A stretch of DNA of 43,174 bases from Candidatus Thiodiazotropha sp. 'RUGA' (GCA_016842065.1 JAEPDS010000031.1:1765-44938), one strand, 5' to 3'. Shown: positions 8,548-20,380, counted from the first letter of the stretch. Notes: generated from the sequence alone by a model not told the origin. Program-made: numbers and translations.

Positions 8548-10059
8548 TCAGCCACGACGCTGCCTGACAAGCTGGGCCAAGGCCGGTGCCAGGCTCATCA
8601 GCAACAACAGCAGAATGGCCAGATTGCCACTCCGTGCGTAGGGGGTTTGACCGCTCAACGGCACAATCTCACCCTGCAGAACATCCTCTTCAAGCAGCGG
8701 TGAGACGGCGGCCAGCTTGCCATTCGGCGCAATGATCGCCGAAACACCGGTATTGGTCGATCGCAACAGGTAGCGGCTGCTCTCCAGAGCGCGCATGCGG
8801 GCAATCTGCAGATGCTGATGCGGCGCCAGCGAGTCGCCAAACCAGGCATCATTGCTGACATTGATCAGATAGGCCGCCTCAGGCAGAGCCAGGATCATTT
8901 CACTACCGAAGGCGTCCTCGTAACAGATCGACATACCCACCGTATGATCGCCTACCCGCATCAACGGCTTTGGCGCCTGCCGCGCCGAGAAATCCGACAT
9001 CGGTATGGTGAACAGATCCACCAGTGGCCAGAGCAGGGATTTGAATGGCAGATACTCGGTAAACGGCACCAGATGACCTTTGTAGTAGTGGTCACGCTCC
9101 TGATTGCCGAGCGAGACCAGGGCGTTGTAGTAGTTGTCCCGCTGCGCATCCATCTGCACCACACCGAACACCAGGTTGCTTCCGGACTCCCTGATAAGCC
9201 TCTCCAGCGGCACGATAAAGGCCTCTTCCACCTGAAACTGAAAGGCTGAAACCGCCGTCTCCGGCCAGATGATCAGATCCCTGTCCAGATTCTTCTTGGT
9301 CAGGTTGGCATACAGCACCAGGCTTGGCGACAACTGCTCCGGCAGCCACTTCTGCGCCTGCGGAATGTTGCCCTGAACCAGTGCCACCGAGAGGGGTTCA
9401 CCGGCAGGCCGGCTCCACTCGAGCTCCGTCATCCACCAGCCAGACAACCAGATCAGCAGCAGTAGAGTGGCCCGCCAGGGCCGACCGGTTTTACCGGTCA
9501 ACAGATCGCTGAGCAGACCGGCACTGAGAATCACCATCCAACTCACCCCCAGCACACCCAGCAGCGGAGCATATCCGGCGAGGGGTGAATCGAGCTGGGA
9601 GTAGCCGGGCTGCAGCCAGGGAAAGCCGGTTAAAAACCAACCCCTGAACCACTCCATCAATACCCAGAGGGCCGGGTAGACCAGAACCCGCTTGAGACCT
9701 GCGGCGAAACCATCGAATCGCCCGGCCAGCCAGCCGAGCAGACCGTAGTAGAGGGAGATGAAAAGAATGAATCCGAGGGTAATGATGAGTGGAAACAGCC
9801 AGCCCAGATCACCGAACTGGGCAATGCTGACATAGAGCCAGGAGACCCCGGTACCAAGCAACCCGAAGCCGTAGAAAAAACCACTCCTGAAGCAGGGGCC
9901 AGCCGTCTTCTGCCAGATCAGAAACAGCAGCATCGGACCCAGCACTCCCATGATCCAGAAATCAAAGGGGGCAAATGCCAGGGTGGTCAGGCCACCGGCC
10001 AGCAGGGCAAAAACAGCAGGTGCGCGTAACAGCAAACGAGTCATACCACGATCATTCAT
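8548..10059 (-). CDS. lnt: Apolipoprotein N-acyltransferase
   Basis: Lnt transfers the third acyl chain to the N-terminal cysteine of lipoproteins in the inner membrane. The 503-residue protein has an N-terminal membrane bundle (residues ~10-215) and a periplasmic nitrilase-like domain. The Glu-Lys-Cys triad is visible: Glu in IWPETAVSAF (~265), Lys in YYKGHLVPFTEYLPF (~327) and Cys in GMSICYEDAFG (~376). A last membrane helix closes the protein. AGG lies a few bases before the ATG. In many gammaproteobacteria lnt directly follows corC; here a hemerythrin gene lies between. Confidence 0.97.
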   Translation of the reverse strand: MNDRGMTRLLLRAPAVFALLAGGLTTLAFAPFDFWIMGVLGPMLLFLIWQKTAGPCFRSGFFYGFGLLGTGVSWLYVSIAQFGDLGWLFPLIITLGFILFISLYYGLLGWLAGRFDGFAAGLKRVLVYPALWVLMEWFRGWFLTGFPWLQPGYSQLDSPLAGYAPLLGVLGVSWMVILSAGLLSDLLTGKTGRPWRATLLLLIWLSGWWMTELEWSRPAGEPLSVALVQGNIPQAQKWLPEQLSPSLVLYANLTKKNLDRDLIIWPETAVSAFQFQVEEAFIVPLERLIRESGSNLVFGVVQMDAQRDNYYNALVSLGNQERDHYYKGHLVPFTEYLPFKSLLWPLVDLFTIPMSDFSARQAPKPLMRVGDHTVGMSICYEDAFGSEMILALPEAAYLINVSNDAWFGDSLAPHQHLQIARMRALESSRYLLRSTNTGVSAIIAPNGKLAAVSPLLEEDVLQGEIVPLSGQTPYARSGNLAILLLLLMSLAPALAQLVRQRRG

Positions 10060-10225
10060 GCACTACCTGCTGAGGCTCTCCAGCAAATTTTCCAGACAGC
10101 CTCTGTTGACCCATGAGACGTTCCGATTGTCGCTTGGCATGCACCGATTCAAGGCGCAAATCCAACGACTCGCTGCAATACACGAAGGTGCTGTTTTGGC
10201 GGCAATCTGTCGCTTCATAAAATAG

Positions 10226-10669
10226 TCAGTGACCCCTTAATGTCTCTGGAGGAAACGGAAATGCTGCATTTTTATCGGTTGCCTTGATATAGCGCCCGAT
10301 CTTGGTATCGACCTGTGTGGTATGCAGGGCGAACCACTCGAACAGGAAGTCGACGATCGCCTCCAGATCCAGCGCCTCATTCCGATACTGGTGAATTTTG
10401 TCGTTCAACCGGGCAAGTAACACCTGATGCTCCTGCTTGTGGTGTTGCAACTCCGGATAGTCGATATCGAGCATGATATTCTCTTCACTGATGAAGTGAA
10501 AAACAGTGTATTGCTTAATCTCTTCAAGGTGTTGCAGGATACGCTGGCGATCCAGTTTGAGATCCAGGGCCAGAGATGCATCACTGATCAAACCCAGAAA
10601 AATCTTATGCTCGAAATCGATCCGCTCATAACCGATTTCATACTCATGGTGCCACTCAATGTTGATCAT
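10226..10669 (-). CDS. Bacteriohemerythrin
   Basis: This single-domain hemerythrin binds O2 (or senses it) with a non-heme di-iron centre. All expected ligands can be seen: His in IDFEHK, HxxxE in HFISEE, HxxxH in HKQEH and HxxxxD in HTTQVD. The 147-residue length fits. I chose ATG 10669 (MINIEWHHEYEIG) because GAGG lies eight bases before it; ATG 10675 is too close to that site. No receptor domain is attached, so the likely role is O2 storage, delivery or scavenging in the cytoplasm (inference). It lies between corC and lnt on the same strand, an unusual place. Confidence 0.93.
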   Translation of the reverse strand: MINIEWHHEYEIGYERIDFEHKIFLGLISDASLALDLKLDRQRILQHLEEIKQYTVFHFISEENIMLDIDYPELQHHKQEHQVLLARLNDKIHQYRNEALDLEAIVDFLFEWFALHTTQVDTKIGRYIKATDKNAAFPFPPETLRGH

Positions 10670-10776
10670 AGTCATTCCCTCTTACCGACACACCATTGAT
10701 ACCCAAAGCATAGCCCTAACCACGGCCTCCTTGAACTTTGTTCGATAATAACCCGGGTCTCACTATGCCCGTTCGA

Positions 10777-11394
10777 TCAGGTGACCGGCATGAGCTCATC
10801 TTGCTCCGGAATATCGTGCTCATCCTCGATCTCACCGACGATCTGTTCAAGCAGATCCTCCAGGGTCACCACACCGGCGGTGGAACCATATTCGTCGACA
10901 ACCACGGCCATGTGGTTACGGCTCTTTTTCAGATTCTTTAAGAGTTGATTGAGACGCATCGATTCAGGTACGAACAGCGCTTCCCGCATCACTTCATGGA
11001 TCTTGAAGCGATCCCGCTGCTGTTTCTGAAAGAATGGCAGCAGATCCTTTGACAACAGCATTCCCAGCACCTCATCCACATCCTCACCGACCACCGGCAT
11101 GCGGGAGTGAGCCGAATCGATGGCTACCCGCAGCACCTCATCCAGATCGTCGACGGCCCGCACCACTTCCAGTTTGGCCCTTGGGGTCATAACGTCCCTG
11201 GCGCGCCGTTCGGAGACCAGCATCGACCCTTCCATCATGCTCAGGGCGTCATCATCGAGCAACTTCCGCTCACTCGCCTCCTTCAGCAGATTGTAGATCT
11301 CTTCCTTGTCCTGCGGTTCGCTGCCAAACATTCGGCTGATACGCTCCAGCCAACGGCTGGAGGAACCGTTACTCGATCGGTCTTCGCTGTTCAT
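10777..11394 (-). CDS. corC: CorC/YbeX-type CBS-pair protein, short form lacking the C-terminal domain
   Basis: The N-terminal half matches CorC/YbeX: an acidic start, [31 protein letters not shown], then two CBS motifs with [11 protein letters not shown] and [11 protein letters not shown], and [20 protein letters not shown]. CorC is linked to Mg/Co efflux and, in E. coli, to YbeY and ribosome function. Family members have ~280-290 residues and end with a ~80-residue transporter-associated domain. This one stops at residue 205, just after [10 protein letters not shown], and I cannot find the missing domain in any frame before the hemerythrin gene. It is therefore either truncated or a natural CBS-only version. 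It starts 2 bp after ybeY. Confidence 0.88.
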   Translation of the reverse strand: MNSEDRSSNGSSSRWLERISRMFGSEPQDKEEIYNLLKEASERKLLDDDALSMMEGSMLVSERRARDVMTPRAKLEVVRAVDDLDEVLRVAIDSAHSRMPVVGEDVDEVLGMLLSKDLLPFFQKQQRDRFKIHEVMREALFVPESMRLNQLLKNLKKSRNHMAVVVDEYGSTAGVVTLEDLLEQIVGEIEDEHDIPEQDELMPVT

Positions 11395-11396
11395 TA

Positions 11397-11858
11397 CTAC
11401 TCATCTGTGTATGGATCGGAAAAATTGAGCGCCTGAAGGATCTGCCGTTCCTTATCTTCCATCCGTTGCGCCTGCTGATCGTCCTGGTGGTCATAGCCCT
11501 GCAGGTGCAGGGTGCCGTGAACCACCATATGCGCCCAGTGGGCCTCCAGGGTTTTGTTCTGTTGACGCGCCTCTGTCGAGACCACAGGGGCACAAATCAC
11601 CAGGTCGCCAAGCAGCGGAAGCGGAACTTCCGGCGGCGATTCAAATGGAAATGAGAGGACATTGGTCGGCTTGTCCTTGCCCCGGTAGTCCCGGTTCAGC
11701 TGCCGACTCTCCGGTGCATCGACGATGCGGATCACCATCTCCACCTGCTCGTCGGATTCGGCCAGGGCGGCCTCGGCCCAGGCTGCCAGCTGCTGATCTG
11801 AGGGGCTCTCCTCAGATGCCTCGGCAATCCGTTGAATCTCCAACTTCAGCTTGCTCAT
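11397..11858 (-). CDS. ybeY: Endoribonuclease YbeY
   Basis: YbeY is a single-strand-specific RNase that acts in 16S rRNA 3'-end maturation and ribosome quality control. The zinc motif [11 protein letters not shown] is complete, and [16 protein letters not shown] and LLGDLVIC match E. coli YbeY closely. ATG 11858 ([14 protein letters not shown]) fits the N-terminus of known YbeY proteins; a TTG at 11870 that overlaps the ybeZ stop would add four residues. It follows ybeZ and precedes corC, the usual order. Confidence 0.97.
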   Translation of the reverse strand: MSKLKLEIQRIAEASEESPSDQQLAAWAEAALAESDEQVEMVIRIVDAPESRQLNRDYRGKDKPTNVLSFPFESPPEVPLPLLGDLVICAPVVSTEARQQNKTLEAHWAHMVVHGTLHLQGYDHQDDQQAQRMEDKERQILQALNFSDPYTDE

Positions 11859-11866
11859 GGGGATTG

Positions 11867-12841
11867 TCAATTACGCTGATCGAACTCGTCGTAGGCTCGC
11901 ACGACCCGTTGCACCACCGGATGGCGCACCACATCCCGTGCGTTGAAGAAGGTGAAACTGATCCCCTCCACATGGGCCAGCACCTCGGTTACCTGACGTA
12001 AGCCCGACTGCTGACCTCTGGGCAGATCGATCTGGGTCACATCCCCGGTGATCACCGCAGTGGATCCAAAACCGATGCGGGTGAGAAACATCTTCATCTG
12101 TTCGGGGGTGGTGTTCTGCGCCTCATCCAGAATCACGAACGACTCGTTGAGGGTACGCCCCCGCATGTAGGCCAATGGGGCAATCTCGATGATGTTACGC
12201 TCCACCAGCTTGGCGACCTTTTCAAATCCGAGCATTTCGTAGAGTGCATCGTAGAGCGGACGCAGATAGGGATCGATCTTCTGCGACAGATCGCCGGGCA
12301 GGAATCCCAGCCGCTCGCCAGCCTCCACCGCCGGCCTGACCAGCAGGATGCGTCTCACCTGGTCCCGCTCCAGAGCATCCACTGCACTGGCTACCGCCAG
12401 ATAGGTCTTACCGGTACCGGCCGGGCCGACACCGAAATTGATATCATGGGTCAGCACCTTGTGCAGGTACTCTTTCTGATTCGCCCCACGGGGACGCACC
12501 AGACCCCGACGGGTCTTGATCACCGTCTCCGGCAGGTCGTTGCCCCGATTCTGATCCAGCAGCTCATCCACCCCGGCTTCCTGCAGGAAAAGATGCACCC
12601 GCTGCGGTTCGAGCTGCTCGGACGAGGCGGCGCGATAGAGATCGTTCAGCACCTGCTCAGCGGCCTGAATGGCGTGCTTTTCACCGATCAGGCGAAACTG
12701 GTTGCCACGGTTGTTGATCTCGATGCCAAGGCGCCGCTCGATCAGCCGCAGGTGCTCATCCAGTTGTCCGCAGACATTGGCCAATCGGCTGTTGTCGGCT
12801 GGCTCCAGGGCCAGATCCAGTGAATCAGGGTGTTCAGCCAA
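11867..12841 (-). CDS. ybeZ: PhoH-family ATPase YbeZ
   Basis: YbeZ is a PhoH-type NTPase that works with YbeY in RNA metabolism. The Walker A motif [14 protein letters not shown] and Walker B-like [14 protein letters not shown] are present. The frame is open far upstream inside miaB, but homology begins at [16 protein letters not shown], as in E. coli YbeZ. This points to a TTG start at 12841, giving 324 residues, with the miaB TGA lying inside the first codons (8-bp overlap). An ATG at 12919 would add 26 unrelated residues encoded inside miaB. Confidence 0.95.
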   Translation of the reverse strand: MAEHPDSLDLALEPADNSRLANVCGQLDEHLRLIERRLGIEINNRGNQFRLIGEKHAIQAAEQVLNDLYRAASSEQLEPQRVHLFLQEAGVDELLDQNRGNDLPETVIKTRRGLVRPRGANQKEYLHKVLTHDINFGVGPAGTGKTYLAVASAVDALERDQVRRILLVRPAVEAGERLGFLPGDLSQKIDPYLRPLYDALYEMLGFEKVAKLVERNIIEIAPLAYMRGRTLNESFVILDEAQNTTPEQMKMFLTRIGFGSTAVITGDVTQIDLPRGQQSGLRQVTEVLAHVEGISFTFFNARDVVRHPVVQRVVRAYDEFDQRN

Positions 12842-14183
12842 CGGCGCTTTCCTTGAGTTCTCCCAACCACTCCCCGCGCAGTGAGTTGGGCAGTGCCTCG
12901 GTAATCCGCACCTCGACAAACTGACCGATCAGTTCAGCGGGTGCGGTGAAGTTGACCACCCGGTTGTTCTCAGTACGACCGGCCAGTTGCGCCGGATCCT
13001 TTTTTGCCGGGCGCTCCACCAGAATCCGCTGGATGGTACCCACCATCTGGCGACTGATGCGCTGTGCCTGAGTGTTGATCAGCTGCTGCAGCCGCTCCAG
13101 GCGCTGCTGCTTGACCTGCAGCGGCACATCATCGGGCAGATCCGACGCCGGAGTGCCCGGCCGACGGCTGTAGATGAAGCTATAGGAGTGATCGAAGCCG
13201 ACCTCCTCAATCAGTTTCAGGGTATGCTCGAAGTCTGCTTCGGTCTCGCCGGGAAAACCGACGATAAAATCGGATGAGATGGTGATATCGGGGCGCACCT
13301 TGCGCAGCCGGGCAATCTTGGCCTTGTACTCCAGCGCCATATGGCCCCGCTTCATCATCGCCAGCACCCGGTCGGAACCGGACTGCACCGGCAGATGGAG
13401 AAAACTCACCAGCTCGGGTACCTGAGCGTAGACATCGATCAGGCTGTCGGAAAACTCAACCGGATGGGAGGTGGTGAAGCGAACACGCTCAACCCCCTCG
13501 ATGGCCGCCACATACTCGATCAGCAGCGCCAGATCCGCCTCGCCCCCTTCATGCATCTCTCGCCGATAGGCATTCACGTTCTGCCCCAGCAGATGGATCT
13601 CCCGCACCCCCTGCCCGGCCAGACCGGCCACCTCGGCGATCACATCGTCAAACGGGCGGCTGATCTCCTCACCACGGGTGAAGGGCACGACGCAGTAGGT
13701 GCAGTATTTGGAACACCCCTCCATCACCGAGACATAGGCGGTCGGACCCTCGGCTCGAGGTTCGGGCAGCCGATCGAACTTCTCGATCTCCGGGAAGCTG
13801 ACATCCACCAGCGGGGCATGCTCCCGACGCACCTGCTGCAGCATATCCGGCAGTCTGTGCAGGGTCTGAGGGCCGAAAACCAGATCCACATAGGGGGCAC
13901 GCTGACGAATCGCATCACCCTCCTGGCTGGCCACGCAACCACCCACACCGATGATCAGGGCGGGATTGCGCTCCTTCCAGGGGCGCCAGCGGCCGAGCTG
14001 GGAGAAGACCTTCTCCTGCGCCTTTTCACGGATCGAACAGGTATTCAGCAGCAGCACATCCGCCTCTTCCGGATTCTCCGTCAGCTCCAGTCCGGCGGCC
14101 ACGCGCAGGCCATCCGCCATACGCGATGAATCGTATTCATTCATCTGGCAACCGAAGGTTTTGATGTAGAGTTTTCCGGCCAT
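12834..14183 (-). CDS. miaB: tRNA-2-methylthio-N6-dimethylallyladenosine synthase MiaB
   Basis: MiaB is a radical-SAM enzyme that adds a methylthio group to i6A37 of tRNAs reading UNN codons. The 449-residue protein has the three N-terminal Cys of the auxiliary cluster ([31 protein letters not shown]), the radical-SAM CxxxCxxC ([17 protein letters not shown]) and a C-terminal TRAM-like part. It heads the miaB-ybeZ-ybeY-corC run and overlaps ybeZ. A 71-bp gap separates it from gmk. Confidence 0.98.
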   Translation of the reverse strand: MAGKLYIKTFGCQMNEYDSSRMADGLRVAAGLELTENPEEADVLLLNTCSIREKAQEKVFSQLGRWRPWKERNPALIIGVGGCVASQEGDAIRQRAPYVDLVFGPQTLHRLPDMLQQVRREHAPLVDVSFPEIEKFDRLPEPRAEGPTAYVSVMEGCSKYCTYCVVPFTRGEEISRPFDDVIAEVAGLAGQGVREIHLLGQNVNAYRREMHEGGEADLALLIEYVAAIEGVERVRFTTSHPVEFSDSLIDVYAQVPELVSFLHLPVQSGSDRVLAMMKRGHMALEYKAKIARLRKVRPDITISSDFIVGFPGETEADFEHTLKLIEEVGFDHSYSFIYSRRPGTPASDLPDDVPLQVKQQRLERLQQLINTQAQRISRQMVGTIQRILVERPAKKDPAQLAGRTENNRVVNFTAPAELIGQFVEVRITEALPNSLRGEWLGELKESAVG

Positions 14184-14254
14184 TGTCAGTCCCGGTTCAA
14201 AATAAGGGTCGCTATAGTATAGCTTGTGGGGTCGAGATCCAATCCTTGAAACGG

Positions 14255-15734
<1,480 letters not shown>

Positions 15735-16069
15735 GATATTGAGACAGATCCACAGGTTGTCAGGTCTGAGCTTAATACTGAGGCCCTCTCACAGGCCCCA
15801 GGTTTCTGACATTAAAACTGACCACTATTCTGCGCTTTAGATCCCCGCATTACCAACTCTGAATCAAGCGGAGGGATTGCTGTGGCGTCATACACCCGCT
15901 GCAAATAAGAAACTTAACAATTCCCCCCAATCTGTACGCCATCCATTGATTAAGGCAAATACACTTTCGGCCGATAACCCTATAGTTAGTTTAGGGAGCA
16001 AAAACAGCCAATCACTTACCCCTAAAACCAATAAGGCTTAAATGGAGTTAACCAGATAGGACAACAACT
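15735..16069. other. Intergenic region between divergent genes (335 bp)
   Basis: This gap must hold the promoters of the M48 protease (-) and the PilZ-GGDEF-EAL gene (+). I see a run of six C near 15924 and AT-rich stretches around 15950-16040. No convincing -35/-10 pair, palindrome or RNA gene was found. AGG at 16058-16060 is a weak ribosome binding site for the TTG start at 16070. Confidence 0.4.
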
Positions 16070-19000
16070 TTGAAAGATCAGAGGAATCGCAGACGCCACC
16101 CACGCTTGAAAATTGATATTCCGGTAGTCATCGAATATCAATCCGAAAGCTTTGATGATTGCCGGATGCTCAACTTTTCCCGTGGCGGCGTCTATCTCAG
16201 CTGTAGCGATACCCGACTGAATGAGGCCCTACCCCACGGCTATATTTCGGAAGCCGATCGGGAAGAGATTCTTCTCAAAGTCCCACAAGAGTCACAACAG
16301 GTACCGGCACGGGTTGTCTATTTTGATCATGGCGGCATGGGACTCTCTTTCACCAATGGCAGCGGCACCAGGCTGTTCGAGTCACTCTATTCCAACAATC
16401 AAGCATCCACCGCTGACTCGGAGGTCCAGGTTGCCGATCAACAGCACGACCCGAAACAGCAACGGGATCTGCTGGATCAGATTCGGGCACTCGCAAAACC
16501 TTATCTAGAGCACGGTTTAAACGATTTTTTCACGATTGCTCAAAAGGAGCTGCAAAAGGTCATCTTTGATACCGTCGACCCCCAGGAGCAGTCCAGTCTC
16601 TTTTTCGCGCTCAACAGTCTGGAAAAGGACCAACAGAAACTCAATCAGCAATTCATAGCGCAATTTGAACAGGGGTTTAGTGATCTGATTGAGGGCAACA
16701 CAAACGAAACCGCCTCAAGCTCAGACCACAGCCCAGAATTATCTCTGGTGGAGACCCAGGAGATCGAAACCTGGATCCTGGTCAATGATGTGGCCCGTCG
16801 GGCGGAATCCGAGGTCTCCCGACCGCTCTTCCATATCGAGACGGCCCTCAGTCATCTGTGTCACAGCAATGTACACAACGAACTCAATCCAATCGCCCCG
16901 ATCAGTCTGCTGAGCATCTTTAAAAACCTGTTGGACAGCTATCAGTTCGATGCCAAGATCATGCGCACTTTACTGATCGCCTTTCGCAGCACCCTGCTGA
17001 ATGGATTGAATCGCTTCTACGAAAACCTGTTGAAGCAGATCAATAGAGCCCACATCGATGGCCTTGAAAGCCCATCCCAGTCGGCCTGGACCATCATCAA
17101 AAGCAGCGACACCCAGTCGATCCACAACACCCCGATCGAGCATCTGAGTAAACTCAGTAACCTCCACCCGGACAGTGACGCCCAGGAACCGACCCAAGGC
17201 ATGTCGGACACTGAACGCAAGGAGGTCATAACCAGCCTGGCCTCTCTCTCAAGACTTCAGGCCGCCCCCCTGCAGCAGCAGATCGAAAACCTGATTCAGG
17301 AGGAGAGTTCAAAGCCGGTGCAACTGTCCGCTGAAGCCCGGGCGGCAATCGGCGCCGGCGAGGAGCTGGTCGCCACTCTCAGTGAAGATCCGCTGATCAC
17401 GGATCAGATTCGGCAGCTGATGGGTACGCTTAAATTTCTCATCATCGAAGCGGTACTGCAGGACACCAGCCTGCTTGAGAACAGCGACCATCCGGTAAGG
17501 CGTCTGCTCGATACGATCGAATGTCTGAAACCCTATGTCAACCGGGGAAACCAACGTTCGTTACTGCGTGACAGGGATACCCAGCAACTGAGCCAGATCA
17601 GCGAAGCCGTGGAGAGCGGCAAGTTCAGTCACGTGGATGAGGTCAGCAGCGAACTGGAACGGTTATTGGGCGAACAGCGCAGCCGTTTCGAGGCCAACCG
17701 AAAACTCTCCATTTCACGCTGCCTGAAGGATGAGAAGCTCCGACGGGCCCAGCTGACCACCTATCAGGCACTCTCAAAGACCCTACTCAACCAGACCATC
17801 TCACCGATCGTCGACAAACTGTTTCGTTTCGGCTGGGTCAATCTGATGGTACAGACGGCAGTCCTGGAAAAAGCCGATGCGAAAGGTTGGCAAGGCTATC
17901 TGCAGATCGTTGAGCTGCTGCACCGACTGTTTTCGGATTCGCCGGGAAAACACCAGCTGACCGCCAAGCAGCAACAGGCGATGATGGCGATGATTCGGAA
18001 AGGCTTCACGGACTATCCGATCTACGCCGAACAAGCCAAGTCATTTGAGGATGAATTACAACGACTGCTCGAGATCGGTGCGGAAGGCGACCAGTTCCCC
18101 GACCTGCGGATCGAAGCGAACAAAGCCTATCTTCACCACTATTTTCAAGGCATGAACATTGACCGTTCCGGCAATGGTGCAACAACGACAGACGATCAGT
18201 GGCGCCACACGGTGAACAAGATTGAGCTGGATAGCTGGCTGGTCAAACAGGATGAGAAAGGCCAGCTCAGTGTCCTCAGTCTGGCCTGGAAAAACCCGCA
18301 GACAGACCGCTATCTGCTGGTCGACGGGGATGGCTTCAAAGTACTCGATGAGACCCTGGAGGAACTGGCAGACCGCTTTGCTGATCAACGGATCAGCGTG
18401 ATGGAGTCTTCCGCCAAACCGATTGTGGAGCGCACCATCGAAACCATGCTTGCCAACAGTTACACAGACTTCAAGCAGGAATCCGAGATCGATTCGCTTA
18501 CCGGACTCTACAACCGTCGGGCATTCGAAGCGGAAGTATGCAAATACCTCCATCAGACAGAGATAGAAAGCGGCATCCTGCTGCAGATCGACCTGGACAG
18601 ATTTCAGGTGGTGAATGACCTGTGCGGATTCGAAGGTGGCGACAAGCTGTTACAGACCGTCACTGACATCCTGCTCAGCTACCTGCCGGAAGGCGGCGCT
18701 TTGGGCCGCATTGGTGACGATGAATTCTCCCTGCTGTTGACACACGAGAACCTGGAGGTCGGTTATCAGGCCGCTGAGATGTTACGTCAGACGATCGATG
18801 AGAGTGTATTTGAGTGGCAAGGGCGTATGATCCCGACCACCGCCAGTGTCGGTGTCGTGGAAATCGATGGCAGCGACGAAAAAGCGGACAAGCTGATGCA
18901 AGCCGCACTGGCCGCCTGCAACATGGCCAAGCAGGGTGGCGGTAACTGCACCCGCATCTACCTGAAGAGCGATTCAGTCTATCAGCAACGCCAGCAGCTG

Positions 19001-19786
19001 GTGGAATCGCTACCTGCCATCAAAGAGGCGTTGGCCAAAGGGCGCATGGAACTGTTTGTCCAACCCATCGTCCCGCTGCAATCCAATCAACAGGCATCGC
19101 ATCACCATGAGATCCTGCTGCGGGTGCGCAATGAGAACGGCGAACTCGAATCACCCCAGGCCTTCATCGAAGCAGCGGAGACCTATGACCTGATGCGGGA
19201 TGTGGACCGCTGGGTGGTGGAGGCCTTTTTCGAACAGCTGGAACCCTATGCCCATCAGCTCCCCGAAGGACAGAGCTTCTCCATCAACCTCTCCGGCAAA
19301 TCCCTCGGTGACCTGGATTTCAAAAGGATGCTGATCGAGCGCATCAAAGCCACCTCATTGGAGACCAAACATTTTGGTTTTGAGATCACCGAAACCGCCC
19401 TGGTAGGGGATATCAGCGATACGGCAGCGGTCATCAATGAGATTCGTGAACTCGGCTGCGCTTTCTCCCTGGACGACTTCGGCTCCGGCTACGCCTCCTT
19501 CTCCTACCTGAAGGATTTTCCGGTGGACTACGTCAAGATCGATGGGATCTTTGTGCGAGAAATACTCAACAAACCGGCCGATTACGCGATGATCAGCTCG
19601 ATAACCGAAATCGCCCACTTCATGGAGAAGCGGGTCATCGCGGAATTTGTTTCGGATGAGACAACCGCCATGGCGTTGAAGCATATGGGCGTCGATTTCG
19701 GCCAAGGCTACCACTTTGGCAAGCCTCGCCCATTGACAGAAGCCCTGAATGAGATCATCACACCAGACAACTCCACGGTACACTGA
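16070..19786 (+). CDS. PilZ - DUF1631-like - degenerate GGDEF - EAL protein
   Basis: This 1238-residue cytoplasmic protein starts at TTG 16070, the only start after an in-frame stop at 16049, with AGG ten bases before. Residues ~5-105 form a PilZ c-di-GMP-binding domain with RxxxR (RRHPR) and NxSxxG (NFSRGG). A long helical region (~120-790) looks DUF1631-like. The GGDEF domain (~808-965) has GDDEF instead of GGDEF (in GRIGDDEFSLLL, ~882), so cyclase activity is doubtful. The EAL domain (~985-1230) reads EILLRV, but NLS, EITE, DDFGSG, VKID, AEF and GQGYHF keep the metal and catalytic residues, so phosphodiesterase activity is likely. It probably degrades c-di-GMP with PilZ and GGDEF as regulatory sites (inference). 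No membrane segment is seen. Confidence 0.9.
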   Translation: MKDQRNRRRHPRLKIDIPVVIEYQSESFDDCRMLNFSRGGVYLSCSDTRLNEALPHGYISEADREEILLKVPQESQQVPARVVYFDHGGMGLSFTNGSGTRLFESLYSNNQASTADSEVQVADQQHDPKQQRDLLDQIRALAKPYLEHGLNDFFTIAQKELQKVIFDTVDPQEQSSLFFALNSLEKDQQKLNQQFIAQFEQGFSDLIEGNTNETASSSDHSPELSLVETQEIETWILVNDVARRAESEVSRPLFHIETALSHLCHSNVHNELNPIAPISLLSIFKNLLDSYQFDAKIMRTLLIAFRSTLLNGLNRFYENLLKQINRAHIDGLESPSQSAWTIIKSSDTQSIHNTPIEHLSKLSNLHPDSDAQEPTQGMSDTERKEVITSLASLSRLQAAPLQQQIENLIQEESSKPVQLSAEARAAIGAGEELVATLSEDPLITDQIRQLMGTLKFLIIEAVLQDTSLLENSDHPVRRLLDTIECLKPYVNRGNQRSLLRDRDTQQLSQISEAVESGKFSHVDEVSSELERLLGEQRSRFEANRKLSISRCLKDEKLRRAQLTTYQALSKTLLNQTISPIVDKLFRFGWVNLMVQTAVLEKADAKGWQGYLQIVELLHRLFSDSPGKHQLTAKQQQAMMAMIRKGFTDYPIYAEQAKSFEDELQRLLEIGAEGDQFPDLRIEANKAYLHHYFQGMNIDRSGNGATTTDDQWRHTVNKIELDSWLVKQDEKGQLSVLSLAWKNPQTDRYLLVDGDGFKVLDETLEELADRFADQRISVMESSAKPIVERTIETMLANSYTDFKQESEIDSLTGLYNRRAFEAEVCKYLHQTEIESGILLQIDLDRFQVVNDLCGFEGGDKLLQTVTDILLSYLPEGGALGRIGDDEFSLLLTHENLEVGYQAAEMLRQTIDESVFEWQGRMIPTTASVGVVEIDGSDEKADKLMQAALAACNMAKQGGGNCTRIYLKSDSVYQQRQQLVESLPAIKEALAKGRMELFVQPIVPLQSNQQASHHHEILLRVRNENGELESPQAFIEAAETYDLMRDVDRWVVEAFFEQLEPYAHQLPEGQSFSINLSGKSLGDLDFKRMLIERIKATSLETKHFGFEITETALVGDISDTAAVINEIRELGCAFSLDDFGSGYASFSYLKDFPVDYVKIDGIFVREILNKPADYAMISSITEIAHFMEKRVIAEFVSDETTAMALKHMGVDFGQGYHFGKPRPLTEALNEIITPDNSTVH

Positions 19787-19802
19787 TCTGAGCTCGCCAG
19801 CA

Positions 19803-19825
19803 GGAACCCACAGCCCATGGGTTCC
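19803..19825. terminator. Hairpin after the PilZ-EAL gene
   Basis: GGAACCCA and TGGGTTCC form a perfect 8-bp stem with a 7-base loop, 17 bp after the stop codon. There is no T run, so it is a stem-loop at a plausible termination site rather than a classical intrinsic terminator. Confidence 0.45.
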
Positions 19826-19921
19826 AAACGAAACCCAGGGTCTGACTGAGCTCTGAATCGATTTCTTGTCCCCCCGGTTCCACGTTAGAATAGCGTCAGT
19901 TGTTTGTATAAAGGACGCACC

Positions 19922-20380
19922 ATGCCCCGCATCCCACTTGCCACCCTCACCCTCAGCCTGATCTTGAGCGGTTGTGATTTTGTGCCGACCCCGTCGAACG
20001 TCAAGGTCAGCAAGCAACCGGCGGATGGCTTGACGCAAAACTCCTTCGGCCAGGGCTTTCTGCAACAATTGGTAGACGAGGTCGTAGAGGGTGCCGAGCT
20101 GAGCCTCAGCCAGGCATATGAGCGTAACAACGTCCCGGCAGCGGAGCGAATCAGCAAACCCCGGGCAGAGGGACGCTATGAGTGGATTGGCGAACAGCAA
20201 CTGGCGGTGATCGACCTGAGTTACAGCCACAACCCAATGCGGGTGATGCGGGTGGTAGGGCTCGAATCCGACCAGATGATCACCATCAACTGCATATCAC
20301 CCGTCGGCATCCCGCTGAAGATGACGGCGCCGGAAGATGAGTGCAGTAACGCCATCGCAGAACAGTTCAAGCTGAAATAG
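19922..20380 (+). CDS. Small lipoprotein of unknown function
   Basis: The 152-residue protein has a lipoprotein signal (MPRIPLATLTLSLILSGC), lipobox LSGC, with Asp after the Cys, which in E. coli would favour inner-membrane retention. I chose ATG 19922 because AAAGGA lies seven bases before it; a TTG at 19904 is possible. The mature part is hydrophilic, with two more cysteines (NCISP and DECSN) that could form a disulfide. I recognise no family. A hairpin separates it from the upstream gene, and it converges with the next one. Confidence 0.75.
   Translation: MPRIPLATLTLSLILSGCDFVPTPSNVKVSKQPADGLTQNSFGQGFLQQLVDEVVEGAELSLSQAYERNNVPAAERISKPRAEGRYEWIGEQQLAVIDLSYSHNPMRVMRVVGLESDQMITINCISPVGIPLKMTAPEDECSNAIAEQFKLK

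Noticed and set aside
13341-14129. Long + strand open frame opposite miaB
   Set aside because: It is antisense to a clear MiaB, has no ribosome binding site and no family resemblance.
19355-20230. Long - strand open frame across the PilZ-EAL end and the lipoprotein gene
   Set aside because: It overlaps two better-supported genes and reads as antisense of the EAL domain, without a recognisable domain.
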